Part shown: piece by piece, positions 44,108 through 55,749 of the stretch
Layout: each line of letters opens with the position of its first letter
Position numbering within the stretch: the first letter of the stretch is position 1
Source of the DNA: Lenzites betulinus
Taxonomy: Eukaryota > Basidiomycota > Agaricomycetes > Polyporales > Polyporaceae
Direction of reading: 5' to 3'
Length of the DNA: 64,000 nucleotides
NCBI GenBank assembly: GCA_022264855.1
Contig: JABYQU010000012.1
Location: 496,001 to 560,000, forward strand
Notes under the pieces: model-generated
What the model saw: only the letters and a program-made list of their open reading frames with translations
What the model was told of the DNA's origin: nothing
Database searches by the model: none
Made by a program: the position numbers and the translations under genes

Positions 44108-47100
44108 ATGCCCCCGGCGGAGCCTACTCTCGGAGCACTCGTAGAAGTTCCTGCTGGTCGGGGCATTGTCCGGTTCGCGGGAGCTACTTCTTTCTCTGCA
44201 GGGAAGTGGATTGGAATTGAGCTCTACGAGGCCGTTGGAAAGAACGATGGTACCGTGCAAGGCGTGAAGTACTTCTCCTGCCGGCCAAACTACGGTGTTT
44301 TCGTCCGACCAAGCCAGGTGAAAGTGATTGCTGCCCAGGCCGAACCGCCACTCATTGTGAGTTCACGATTCTATCAATATCCAAGGCTGGACATGAACCA
44401 TACCCTAGCCCACAGTCGCGCGGGCAGTTGGCCATCAGCGTACTGGAAGTCTCTCCCGTACACCGTCCGTTCGCTCCATCCCCTCCTCTCCTCGTGCCGG
44501 GAGCCCCTCAAAGCCGTCCATATCTGCGCTCGGCAATGGGCCAAATTCGCCGTCTTCGCGTCCGGCGCGTCTAGGTTCACCGACGAAGCGTGTTCCCTCT
44601 CTGACTTTACAACCCCGTGCTTCTCTCGTTCGGTCGTCCTCTTCTCAGTCAGATCTTCTGAGCCCCACCGTTGGTCGCAGTCGCAACAATACTAGAGATT
44701 CTCCCGTACTAGAGCCCCCAGCTAGACTGTTCCCGAAAGCTCAGGTCACCCCAGGCCACTCTCCGCCACAGCTCTCTTCATTGAGACATGCTACTTCTCC
44801 GAAACAAGACCCCCCATCGCCGCCTCCACCTACTCATGCCCCTGAACCTGAACCAGAACCTGATGAGACGCTCGAGCCACCGACGGCTAAACCACCCTCA
44901 CGTCCTTCAACGCCTATAGTAGGTTTCTTTCGTACCTTCCCACCGCTCAATGCGTAATCTTCTCAGCGAGTCGTAGACGATACCGAGCTGCAAGAGCTGC
45001 GCGCAAAGATACGTGTACTCGAGGCGAAACGCGCCGATGATGCACGACATGTGCGCGAACTCGAGACGAGACTCAATGAGGCAGAGTCGTTCGTCGCGCT
45101 CCGACCGAAGCTGCAAGCAAAGTTGAACCAACAGCAGACGGAGCTCATTGCGACGCGTCGTGAGCTCGCAGATGCACAACAGCTTGCGCAACTGGCGGAG
45201 AGCCGTATCGTGGATACGCAGGAGCAGCTCGAGATGGCTATGTTGGACAAGGAGATGGCCGAGGAGCGTGCTGAAGTTGCAGAGGCCGATCTTGAGGATG
45301 TCAAGGAGAGGCTAGCCATCGCCGAAGTTGAGTTGGAGGTCCTTAAAGAGGGTGAAGGTATAAGTTTCATCTCTTTGCTCACATTCAGAACCTAAATATT
45401 CCTCCAGACGGTGAACCTAGCGGAGATACCGCCGTCAAGATGTCTTTGCCCTACATCCAACTCGAGAAGCAGAATGAACGTCTCAAGGAAGCGCTTATTC
45501 GGTCAGCTATTCCTGTGCTGCTTAATGTATCTGTGCACTCACAGACATGCAGGTTGAGGGATATCTCCCAGGAAACGGATCAGGAACAGCGGCGCCGCAT
45601 TGCGGAGATGGAGAAGGACGTCACAGGCTTGGACGATTTGCAGGGTATATGTCCCGTATACAATACAAAAGTTCTGATACTGACAGTCACGTCGTAGCCC
45701 AATACGAGTCCACACTGATCAAGCTACAGAACGCTGAAGTCCAGATCGAGGATCTGAAGATCCAGTTGGATGATGCTCTCGGTGCTGAGGACCTACTCGT
45801 TCAGCTCACGGAACGCAATCTCATGCTCGGAGAGGTAAAGCACGGATCGCTACAGCTCGTTGACTCTTCGCACTCACATACGCTACGCAGAAAATCGAAG
45901 AGATGCGTATCACCATCGAGGATCTGGAAGCACTCAAGGAGCTCAATGATGAACTTGAGGAGAACCACGTCGAGACGGAGAAATCGATGCAAGAGGAGAT
46001 CGGTGAGTATTACCACCATTACATCATTCGGGTGTACCAACTAGCTGTTTGCAGACGCGAAGGATGCACAAATCCGCGAACAAGCGCGCAAGATCGAGGC
46101 TCTAGAAGAAGCTTGCCAAGATCTCGAGGGAACGATCGTACAGTTCCGTGAACTTGTTCTTCAGCTCCAGACGTAAGTTTCTCCAGCCATCCGTCTCCAA
46201 ACATCTGATTAACAACTTGATTCAGCGATCTCGACACGCTCCGCGCCGAAACACAATCGGCTCAGCACCAGTCTGCTACGGCAGCATCTCAAACCGCTGC
46301 GGTTATGTCTCTCAACCTCAAGCTGCAGTCAACCGCTTCGAAGAACCAGGCGCGCCATATAGACCTCGAAGTGAAGAAGATCGAGGCTCGCGAGGCGCGG
46401 GAGCTTCTCAACATTATCCAGCCGTACTTGCCGCAAATCTACGTCGAGTCGGACATGGACGCGACGAACTGCTACATGTTCTTCCAACGTCTTGCTGCGA
46501 AGGTTGACCTCATCAACAGCGTTGTGGCCCAAATGCATAACCTGCCAGAGGCGCTGAACGGGCCCGTCTCAGATATCATCGTTGGTATCTGCGAGGTATG
46601 TGCTGCGAGATAGCATAAGCATAGGGCAAGCATTAACTTCGAATGTGTACAGATGAGAGGCCGATTATCGAGCTTGTCGACGACGTGCAAGCGTTTCGCG
46701 GCGATCCTTCGTAAGTGCGATGTGGAAGCCTTCCTCAACATCGGCCGTATCTTCCCCGAAATCGCGCCAATGGAGAAGCGCATCGACATGCATATTGACC
46801 TTCTCCGCCGCGAGGAGTTCAGGGAACTGGAGTGTGTCAGCGACGCCGCCAAGTGAGCTCACACAATATCCGCTACTACTGAAGGGATACTGATGCGACC
46901 CTCTTCCCCAGGATGCAATCACAGTTCGACCACCTTTCTGAGACGTACTTCAACAACTTCGAGTTCGATCTTGGGGAACGCGAGTTGGGCTATGCACTGT
47001 CGTTCGACCACGACTTGGAGATGTTCGCTGCGTCTGTCGGTTTGATCAAGACTTCCGTCGCAACGGTTCTCAAGGACAACGGTACGCACTCTCTTGCTCT

Positions 47101-48732
47101 GACGATCGACAAGTCCTCATTTCCATTCAGATGTCGAAGTCAACCTCGGTAGCGTTGATCCAGAGCAGGACTTCTTCGAGCCTCTACAGAAGCTTTTGGA
47201 TCAATCCAGAAGTGCCAAGGTTCTCTCGAAGTCAGTACCGCCGTATTTCTTGTCCCACACAATGATGTTGATGGTTGCTCCAGGAAACTCACCAAGCGCT
47301 TCGAGGAGCTCACGCAGGACTCAATGGCGCTCAAGCCACAACTCATCCCACAGCTCCAAGCATTGAACAACACGGTCCCAGAATTGGTCAACTTTGGGTT
47401 CTCGGTATGTTCTCGTCCCTCGTGCAATACCGTGCGATTCTCAGATTGTCCCAGCTGGCCCAACTTGTCATGCCGCACATCAGCGACGTGCGTGCCGCCA
47501 AGTCCGCGTTCCAACTTTCCACCGTTCTGTCATTTGTCAAGGAAAGCGCCGGTTCCACCGTGGGTAAGGGCAGGAACGACTCTCCTTCTTGGGAGTCTGT
47601 CAGCGACTTCCTTGGCCAAGTCATCCAAGAGGCCGGCCGGATCGTGCCCCTCTCAATTGAGGCCGAGAACACGCTGAAGAGTAAGTGCTCGCGTCCTTTT
47701 GTCTAAACGGATATACTCATAGTCCACAGTCTCTGGCAGTGCGCCTTGGGTGGCGCGGATCGATGAGATCAAGGCGGCCACAGCGATCAATGTCGAGGCA
47801 GAGCGCAAGGTCGCGCAGCTGAACGACGAGATTCAGGCACTAGCACGGACGCTGAAGATCAAGGACCAGGCGATCCAGGAGACGGGCGTGAAGGTCGAGC
47901 TGATGGAGCGCCGGATGGAGACAGTGAAGAAGCAGGCCGACGCGATTACCGACCTCGAGAGCGAGCTGTCGAAGGCGCGCAAGCAGGAGCGCGCGTACGA
48001 GGAGGCGATGGAGCAGCTCCAGGCGGACCTCGACGCCCTCGAGCAGGACAATGCGAAGCTCAAGACGCTTGCGAACAACCCCGAGCGGCAAGGTGAGCAC
48101 AATCGTTCCGTTCGTGCCAATACGACAAGGTTGATTCTGACCGTGTGTGATAGCATCCACAACTCAGGTCGTGGAGCCCGAGACCGTCCCCACAGAGAGC
48201 AACCTGGAGACCTCATATCTCGTCGAACAGGTTGGTACTCAATACCATAACTTCAACTTTCCGTATCTCACCTTCCTTGTAGATCGATGCGCTCCGCGGG
48301 ACAGTCCGGTTCCTGCGGTCAGAGAACTCGTTCCTCAAGGGCCAAGATCTGCTCAAGGAGATCGAGTCGCTCCCCGAGCTTTCAGATCCCTTCCCTCGCG
48401 AACCCACACCACCACTCGTGCCATCCACACAGTCCGACTCAGAATCAGACTCGGATGATGAGCGACGTCCGCCACCCACGTTGCGCGACCTCGCCGTGGA
48501 ATCGAAGCTTCTGTATCGGGATGTCATCAAGTACACCTCGTCACCGCGCGTCGTCGATCTCTCCGTGCTTCGCGCGAGGCGCGAGGATGGCGGAAGCGGG
48601 GCAGCGAAGGGGTGGGTGCCACGCAAGAAGACCCCCGCATACCAGTTGTTTGAGCGCAAGATGCAGGGCGAGCGACTCGGGAAGCGGCTGAAGGGACTGC
48701 TGGAGATGACGAGCCATATGGCGGCCGCGTAA
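44108..48732 (+). CDS. NIP100: Dynactin large subunit (p150-Glued family)
   Basis: Links cytoplasmic dynein to microtubules and cargo. An N-terminal CAP-Gly domain is complete: GRGIVRFAGATSFSAGKWIG and the signature GKNDGTVQGVKYFSC. A Ser/Pro-rich linker follows (GHQRTGSLSRTPSVRS onward), then a long coiled coil (TELQELRAKIRVLEAKRADD ...), a globular middle (YLPQIYVESDMDATNCYMFF, FEFDLGERELGYALSFDHDL) and a second coiled coil (ERKVAQLNDEIQALARTLKI). The C-terminus, KKTPAYQLFERKMQGERL, fits the family. At least a dozen short introns; for example the first begins at the GTGAGT at 44356. The TAA is at 48730-48732. All parts are in frame when spliced; the gene appears whole, about 1200 residues. 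Confidence 0.93.
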
Positions 48733-49067
48733 TGTCGGAACGGTCGATGATTGTTTGGATAGTACCCATTGCTATGCGCGTTTCTCGATATCGTAGGAAT
48801 CGTTTATTTTTATACCCGTATGTCGTTTACATCTGCATGTACCTCTCGTAGCATATATCCCAGGATTTGCGCGTTTACTACCGACAGAATCTGGCACGCA
48901 TTGGCGATACAACGGGACGACGCGCACACGGCGGCAAGTATAAACGAAAAGAGTTGTTACAACAGGTCAGTATTTGTAGTACATGAGCTCCTCCGCGACG
49001 GTTGGAAACAGACGATAAACAGAACATAAACATAGAAAGCCAAAGTCCGTGGCGTTGCGAAACTCGC
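48733..49067. other. Convergent 3' intergenic region
   Basis: AT-richer stretch between the dynactin stop and the stop of the minus-strand acidic gene. No gene seen. Confidence 0.45.
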
Positions 49068-49690
49068 TTAAACATCCTCTTCATCATTTTCTGCGGCTTG
49101 CTCGGCAGCAGCAGCAGTTCTTGCCCTCTTTGCGACAGCCTCTTCGGCCTCCTGGAACTCTCCGTAGTCTCCTGAGATTTCGCCCTCGCCAGATGGCCCG
49201 TCGTCATCCTCTCGACCACGCTTTGTGCCCGCCGTAGGGGGAGCCGGCTCTTCGAAGCTGTCATCTTCCTGGTACTCTTCGTCATCCTCCTCGTCATCCT
49301 CGTCCTGTTCGGCAGCTTGTTCTTCCTGGCGATAATAAAGTCAGCCTATAAGACGCGCCATCAACGAGCCCCAGAGACTCACTTGGCCTCCCAGAAGGAG
49401 CGCCGTGAGATTAGAACCTTGCGCGTTCTGCGAATAATCATGAGTACATGTCGAAGCAAGGTTGGACATGTCATGCTTAGGTGACTGAACACGTACCTTT
49501 GCGCCTTCTTCTTCCTCTTCCTCCTCTTCCTCAAGTGTCCCGCTCTCACCCTCGTCCTGCAAGGCAAACGTCAGACCGGCATGTTGTATGTAGCACACGA
49601 CGGCGCACATACGTCTATGTCGTAATCATCGCTCTCCTCTCCCTCTTCGTACTCTGGCTCCTCGACAGCGTCAACAGGCTGCTTCGACAT
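49068..49690 (-). CDS. Small highly acidic protein, probably nuclear
   Basis: Four exons. The start at 49690 gives MSKQPVDAVEEPEYEEGEES, then EEEEEEEEEGAK, a short conserved-looking piece GSNLTALLLGGQ, and a long acidic tail with two basic clusters (TKRGRED and VAKRARTA) that may be nuclear signals, ending NDEEDV at 49068. The size (about 140 residues) and charge resemble prothymosin-like or histone-chaperone proteins, but no diagnostic motif is present, so this is only a suggestion. The introns of about 60 nt have GT/AG ends and the spliced frame is clean. Confidence 0.7.
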
Positions 49691-50509
49691 GGTTCACGTC
49701 TCGGTATTGCAAGTGAAACTCCTGATGCGGCGCTGTGAGGATGCGCGGTAAAGGAAACGTCGGGCACACTGCCAGCGGACGAGCCCCGGGAGGAGAGCGC
49801 AGAGAGCTAGTAGTAGTAGGCAAGAACAGGGGCGCGAACGTTGCTTTGCATGATTGGTGGATCCATTTCGGACGGACGCAAACGGACGCGGTGCTTGCTT
49901 GCATAAGACTCCCACTCTACACAAATCTGGCTGCCTCCATCATCGTCGCTCCCCCCTTTTCGGACGGGTACATACGAGCATCTAGGCTTGACGCGGGCTT
50001 GTCAAGATGTCGCCGTCAACGATTCAAATCTTGCGTATAATATATATGAGTCCCCGATGTTCTCGGACGTACACCGAGTGCGCCGGCGCGTCGAAAACAT
50101 ATTCACATTGCATTCAAAGCAAATCAATATTCCGAATGATCTGGGCTTACTACATCATTTACAAAGTCGATGGTTGTCTATCCGACCATATATACCACAC
50201 TAGGAAAGTGCCGCCTAGACGTCGGCGCATGTTGTGCGGCGGCACACCGCCGGCCTCAGACTCACGCAAATGGTGAAAGGATTGCATCTAAGCCGAAAAA
50301 GGGTCCCTAGGCAAGATCGATCATTCAGTACTCAATGGTAGCACCGAGCGGGCTATCTACGTATTCTGAGTCGTTGTACGAGAGTCATAGCATATTTCCC
50401 ATGGGCTGAACAACGCGCCTGTGGTGCCCCATATACGTCCAGAGTTGTTTGATGGCAGTCTGCGGGGTAGGAAGTAGGGTGGCCGCGACGGCGAAGATCA
50501 CGCGAGCTC
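49691..50509. other. Intergenic stretch
   Basis: No gene recognised; it contains the presumed promoter of the acidic-protein gene at its left end and low-similarity DNA beyond. Confidence 0.4.
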
Positions 50510-50603
50510 TAGAGGTGAGAGAAAGTGAGCAGCCTGTGTAGCCGCCATCGACGCAGGCGAGTTCGAATATGTGTTCGAGCGTTTCGAGCGGAAGAGTGTC
50601 CAC
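50510..50603 (-). pseudogene. F-box gene fragment
   Basis: About 94 bases almost identical to the start of the F-box gene at 26227 (VDTLPLETLEHIFELACVDG, then GYTGCSLSLTSR). The initiator ATG is replaced by GTG and similarity stops abruptly after the F-box, so it is a broken duplicate without the rest of the gene. Confidence 0.85.
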
Positions 50604-50990
50604 ACTGTGTCCATAGCGTTTGCTTCGGTAATTGCCGCCTGAGCTTGAGGAAGGTCATATTGGGTACGTAGCGTCTTCCTCTTCACATACTTATGCGCCG
50701 AACCTCAGATGAAAACTTTAAGCTCACCTGCTCGCCTCAAATTCAGCATAGTTTGTGTCCGGCTCAGCTGTAGTGACGCACGTCCCAAACGCGCTAAGCA
50801 ACTTCGGCAAGAACATGCATGGTGCTTTACGGCTCGACGTAGTCGCGGTCATTTTCTAACCTCAGCGGCGCCATTATGCGCGCATGGGATGGGCGAATGC
50901 TGATGCTATGTGTCATCATCGTACCGGAACTTGAATATAGGAAGAGTGATATTCTACACAAGTTGGGCTTTGGATCATACGTTACGGCCT
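50604..50990. other. Short intergenic stretch
   Basis: No recognisable coding sequence between the F-box fragment and paralog C. Confidence 0.35.
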
Positions 50991-51855
50991 TTACTCTGGA
51001 TCAAGAATAGGGCCCAGACCGTCCTCAGCAATGAACGCTTGGGGTCTCATCGGAATCCTGAACCTCATAATCCGATGTCCATCGCGCACCAGCTGGCAAT
51101 ACAAACCATCCCGCAGAATGAACTTCTCCTCGCCCTCCTGGATGTCCTCTGGGTCGATGCCGTGAATACGCTCGATGGACAGTACTTGCATGGTCACGGG
51201 CGTAAGCCAAGGGGCGGTAGGGTCAGGTATCACCCACAGCTCATAGCCATCGGGTACATTGAGAGGCTTCTTTGTAGCTGTTTCGACAAAGTCGATGCAG
51301 TACTCCGCATCAGCGAGGGAGCCCGGCCAAAAGCGAAGTGACCAGGTGGTTTCGGGAATGCGCAGGTACCGAGCATCCGGGTCGTCCGGTGACGGCTTGA
51401 TCTGAGCAAATGGTGGCGGCCAAAACAGTCAGTAACATGGCCGCCGTAAAGATGGTCAATGCATGACATACCCCCGTGGGTTCCACCAGTGCATCCAGAA
51501 ACTCTTTGATGCAGCGCATGGCAGTGACTGAAGACCCATACAATGCGACGGTCTTCATCCATTCCTGGTCCAACCACGCAAGCTTGGCAGATGTCGAATA
51601 GTCGAGGAGCTTGCTGTCTCCAAGCGCTATGATCTGGAAGTCGTTTTGCAGGTTGATATCTGGATGAAATTTGCGTGCCGCTTCCGCATAAATGAGGCGT
51701 AACGGGGCTGGCCCACGAGGCCTCGGAGTCGGCGGTAGATCAGGGGGTTCGGACGGAGGCGAACTGGGCGGGGGGGTAAAAGTCTGCCTGGGTTCCATGC
51801 CTCTCGACCGAGCGCCACCACCAGGGTACTGCGGGGTATTGCCATAAAAAGCCAT
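50991..51855 (-). CDS. Uncharacterised paralog family, member C
   Basis: The best-formed member: a clear ATG at 51855 (MAFYGNTPQYPGGGARSRG), a Pro-rich N-terminus, then an intron at 51402-51471 (GTATGT...CTCAG) that joins EPTG to IKPSPDDPDARYL. After it come DAEYCIDFVETATKKPLNVP, GYELWVIPDPTAPWL, SIERIHGIDPEDI and GEEKFILRDG, the same blocks and intron position as members A and B. It ends DGLGPILDPE. About 265 residues. No known domain recognised; the compact GEEKFILRDG core may be a beta-rich fold. Confidence 0.7.
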
Positions 51856-52855
51856 CTATCACAGGATGAGTATGAAGCGATCCAGAAATAGAGAATGAGT
51901 TTCGACCTCACCCGATATTGTGTTCACCGTGACGTACTACAATCTACTGCAGAGTCGGTGGATGGGCAGCGAAGTAGTGAGCGTGCAAGGTTGGCTGTTC
52001 GATACATGGACGACTTTATATATGATGGCTAATGTACCGTCTGCCTTTATTCAAAATTTGCATAAACCAACTAGTGCATTCCATGGACAATGCACAGCGG
52101 GAATGATCGCACAATTTATTGAGCCTAGCGGTCTAGGTTTGAATATGCTCTATCCGGGTTCCGAAGCTTCGTCGGTGGTTGCTCCGACCGCAATTGACGT
52201 AGAACAAAGGTACCATGCTCCAGTGCAATTACTGCCACAGACTGATTGTTCTATGCGCCATGGCAACTCCTTAGCATTGACGTCTTTACAGGGACACAAT
52301 GAGCCGGCCACAGGCTTGCCATGGCTGCCATGATGGCCGCGCACAGAGTTGTAAGCGTGGATAGAACAATGGGGTGGCAAGTACGTTACCGTACCAAGAC
52401 AATGTTTTAACCGCTGCTGATATTTGGTGGCACTGCAGACACGTGCTTTGGCGACGCCCGAACGGTGCAGTGTACGGCTCCGCACTCTGAATAGGTTTGA
52501 CTCAGGCGCTCAAAGACAATGCGTTACCGTCAACAATAACATGGCCACAGCTCTGCGACATGTGCTGGTATCATATATATACCTCGACGACGACTGGCAG
52601 ACGGCCTGCCCACCTCCGTTCTAAGCGACAGGCGTCATCTCCAATACCCCTCTCGGTACATGTACGCCACCCATTCTACCCATTCTTGCCTATACTTTGC
52701 TGAGATGTCACAACAGCAGTACACCAACCCCCGACACCACATAGTAACGTCAAGACAGCATCTTGAACGGCTAATTTCATTTCACTATTGCGGTAAGTCA
52801 CATATATGTTAAAAGACTTGATATAGTCCATGTCTAACCATGTGTATAGGCCATC
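51856..52855. other. Intergenic stretch
   Basis: Short ORFs only, none with motif or splice support. Confidence 0.4.
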
Positions 52856-53416
52856 ATGGATCAACCCATCGATAACTGGGTCAGGCCTCAGGGCCGCTTC
52901 ATCGGTTCTGTGGGCCTGCTGTTTACAGACCAGACCGCCGCCGACATATACCTCGCCAACTATTGGCATACAGAAGGCTTGAACCAGAGGATCGCGGTGG
53001 TATGCACGAGTTGGGGCATGGCGATGCTTTACATCCAGGAAGGCATTAGGGGAGGAGTGTGGGCTCCCATGAATCCCCTAGCCGCCATACTCGACGTTCA
53101 AGACCACGGAATACTGCCCCCCAACCACGACCACATGCTGCCCCTCGATGTCCGATTCAGTCAAGCAGGTGCGCCAGCCGTACACAACATAAACGGGCAA
53201 TTTGTCTCCGGACGCAGGCTGCCTTGGCACCGCCGAGTCGCGGTCTCGCATGTGACTAGACAACCCCTCCACTACCATCAGCACCAGGATCGCCAGCCCG
53301 GACATGAGGCCCACGTCGTACCACCCATCAGGCCAGCCGAAGAAGGGGCCCACTTGACGCTTCGCACAGTAGTCTACGGATCCCAGGTTTCCAACTACAG
53401 GCGGGCTCAAAGATAG
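52856..53416 (+). CDS. Hypothetical protein, uncertain
   Basis: A 186-codon frame starting at an ATG after an AG-ended tract (TGTGTATAG). It contains RFIGSVGLLFTDQTAADIY and a His-rich segment (QPLHYHQHQDRQPGHEAH). An overlapping minus-strand frame (53078-53425) has a hydrophobic segment and is an alternative. Neither matches a family I know; I prefer the longer one weakly. Confidence 0.25.
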   Translation: MDQPIDNWVRPQGRFIGSVGLLFTDQTAADIYLANYWHTEGLNQRIAVVCTSWGMAMLYIQEGIRGGVWAPMNPLAAILDVQDHGILPPNHDHMLPLDVRFSQAGAPAVHNINGQFVSGRRLPWHRRVAVSHVTRQPLHYHQHQDRQPGHEAHVVPPIRPAEEGAHLTLRTVVYGSQVSNYRRAQR

Positions 53417-54358
53417 TTCAGACATTCTCTTCCATCATGAATTTTGTAATGCCGTGTCTTACACTACGCTTGTTATACACACTGTGAATTCAGTCTGAGT
53501 TTGAAAATCTGATTGAGAGTTCTAGGCCCAGCAGGCTAGTAGTAGTTAACCGTTCGTCCATCCGGATTCCCGTCCATAAAATCGGACATAATCTTGGAGT
53601 GATATTACGGCGCGCATTTGCCCGCAGTTGTTGTCCAGGATTATGAATAGGCTTGGAACAACGCCTCAACTGAACTCCTGTCGAAAACCCGCTTCCGATG
53701 CTGGCTCAGGCCTCAGGCCTCAGGCCCTGCAGCCCTGTTATAAAGTCATTGCTTGGATAACAACGTAAGCTACTACATAGTCGGCCTGTGACAGTACTTG
53801 GCTCTGTGTGCTTCGTTGTCGGAGCTACAAGCCTGCCTCTGATGACCCGGAGCCAGCAAACCAGGTCTGGACCTATCCCTACTCCGTTTTTACATATAAC
53901 CCTGGGCAATTGCGATGCTACAGAGTGTTTCCAATGTGATTGAGTGGGTCGCACTAGTAGTGCTAAAAGACGTATACGCGGCTGTTCAAACGCTCATGCT
54001 TGAACAACCCTTACATCTTTAGATCTGACATCGTAGCGCCCAGTTCGGCAAACGCCGTGCGAGTGTTGAAGTCGCCCAGCTGGGCGCTTGACAGCTTGCT
54101 AACTTCCATCACTATCCACCTCTACCACCCTTTTCGCTCTCTCACGCATAGCTGTTTTGCGTACTGAGCCATTTCCCAATATCTCTTATAACACCTACTG
54201 CTACACTTACTTCGCGCCACGGCCATGAAAACCAAATCGGCACGCGAAGTTAGTTGGTGCAGTGGCGTATATTTCTTGGGGCCAACGTTAACATATTATA
54301 GTCCGCTAGCATAAGGGCTCCACGGCCTTACGATAGCGTCAAACGCCCTCAGAAGTGT
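53417..54358. other. Intergenic stretch with a short heptamer repeat
   Basis: About three tandem copies of TCAGGCC at 53704-53726. Otherwise no gene; the upstream part of paralog B may hide an unresolved first exon near the right end. Confidence 0.4.
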
Positions 54359-55175
54359 GTGAACAACGCAGAGAACCCAATTGTCGCCACGCAGTCGCAG
54401 ACGAAGTCAAATCCTCCTCCACCCTCCACTTTCGGCAACGAACCTGTGCTATTCCGCAATCTCTGTATGATGAAGATCCGCCAGAAATACCCTGGAGTAG
54501 AGCCGCGAAACGATTTCGAGATTGCAAGACTGTGCGAGCGGCGATTTCATGGGTCCCCGGCCGAGATCTACGCAGAGCTGGACAAGCAACTCGCGCAAGA
54601 TGCTAAAACATACGGCTACGATGTGTTCATGGGCTTGTCAACGAAGCTTCTTGATACATATATGGAGCCTACTGGGGTGCGTGGCTCGATGTTCGTGTCG
54701 CGCGGGACATCTTGCTGAACCGTTTCTCCAGATCAAACCCGACGAACCATGCCCGGACCCGAAGTTCGTCTTCGTCCGCCCCGTCCCCGGCTCCAAATAT
54801 TCCATCAGGCTGTTCCCCGGGTCAGTCTCCGCAGCTGAATACTGCATGGACTTCGTCGAATCCGCGACGGGGAAGCCCGTCAACTCGCCATTCCAGTTCG
54901 AGCTCTGGGGGATCCCAAACCTCGAGACACCCTGGCTCAGCATTCCGATGTGTGGCCAGCTGCGGTCGATAGAGAAGGCGCACGGGATCAAACAGAAGGA
55001 TATTCTCCCGGGCGAAGAGAAGTTCATCCTCCGGGACGGGCAGACGTGCGTGCTGAAGCGGCCGGGGAAGCGGCCGTTCCGCTTCACCGTGCCGATCCGT
55101 CGACTACCAAAGCCCAAGGTCCCGAAGGTCGAGACTCAGGACGTCGCCGACTTACCCAAGTTCATCGATATGTGA
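54359..55175 (+). CDS. Uncharacterised paralog family, member B
   Basis: Close relative of member A. Exon 1 from about 54359 carries NEPVLFRNLCMMKIRQKYPG and SPAEIYAELDKQLAQDAK. An intron at 54677-54731 (GTGCGT...CTCCAG) joins EPTG to IKPDEPCPDP. Exon 2 has SAAEYCMDFVESATGKPVNS, FELWGIPNLETPWLSIP, GEEKFILRDGQTC and a TGA at 55175. The frame opens with GTG, not ATG, and homology to A continues upstream, so either a first exon is missed or the start is lost. A and B are much closer to each other than to C. Confidence 0.6.
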
Positions 55176-55749
55176 TCTCTCCACCTCGTCGTGCTCTCCA
55201 TGGACCGGACCTGTATTTTTATAGATATATTCTGGATGTATTATAGTTTAGCTCTCGTTCATCGCAATGCTCGGATCTGTTACGAATCATCTACGCGCAT
55301 GTGTGTGGACTGCTCGATGCAGACACAAGTCTTGTTCTTCCGCTTCGGTTTGAGGCTCGGACTACTTAGGGGAGCTGCCTGTCCCTGTCGGTGTCTGCTT
55401 GTCGACAGGTCCAATGCTTCTCAAACTCGCAAAAGAAGTCTCGTGTATTCTCTCATGTTGGATTGTATTATCGTCGTGGCGACGTCTGCATCATGTGTAC
55501 TACAAGAAAGGTGCAATAGCAAAATATAACAATACAGCGCGCAAGCCCACGCGCCCGAATCATAGCCGTATTCACAGCACTGCCAGACGCCGAAAGAAAC
55601 TAGATCGAAAGTGAAAGCAGACCAGGGTAGTTGACGGGGCGGGGGGTAAAGGGGTAAAGGTCAAGAAAGAACGAGTCCATCCGAAGGGGTCCGGGCGTGC
55701 GCGTGAGAGGGAGACGACTACTTACTCAGTATACTCGACGGCCAGCCCG
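55176..55749. other. Convergent 3' intergenic region
   Basis: Lies between paralog B and the stop of the sterol-transfer gene. No gene seen. Confidence 0.4.
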
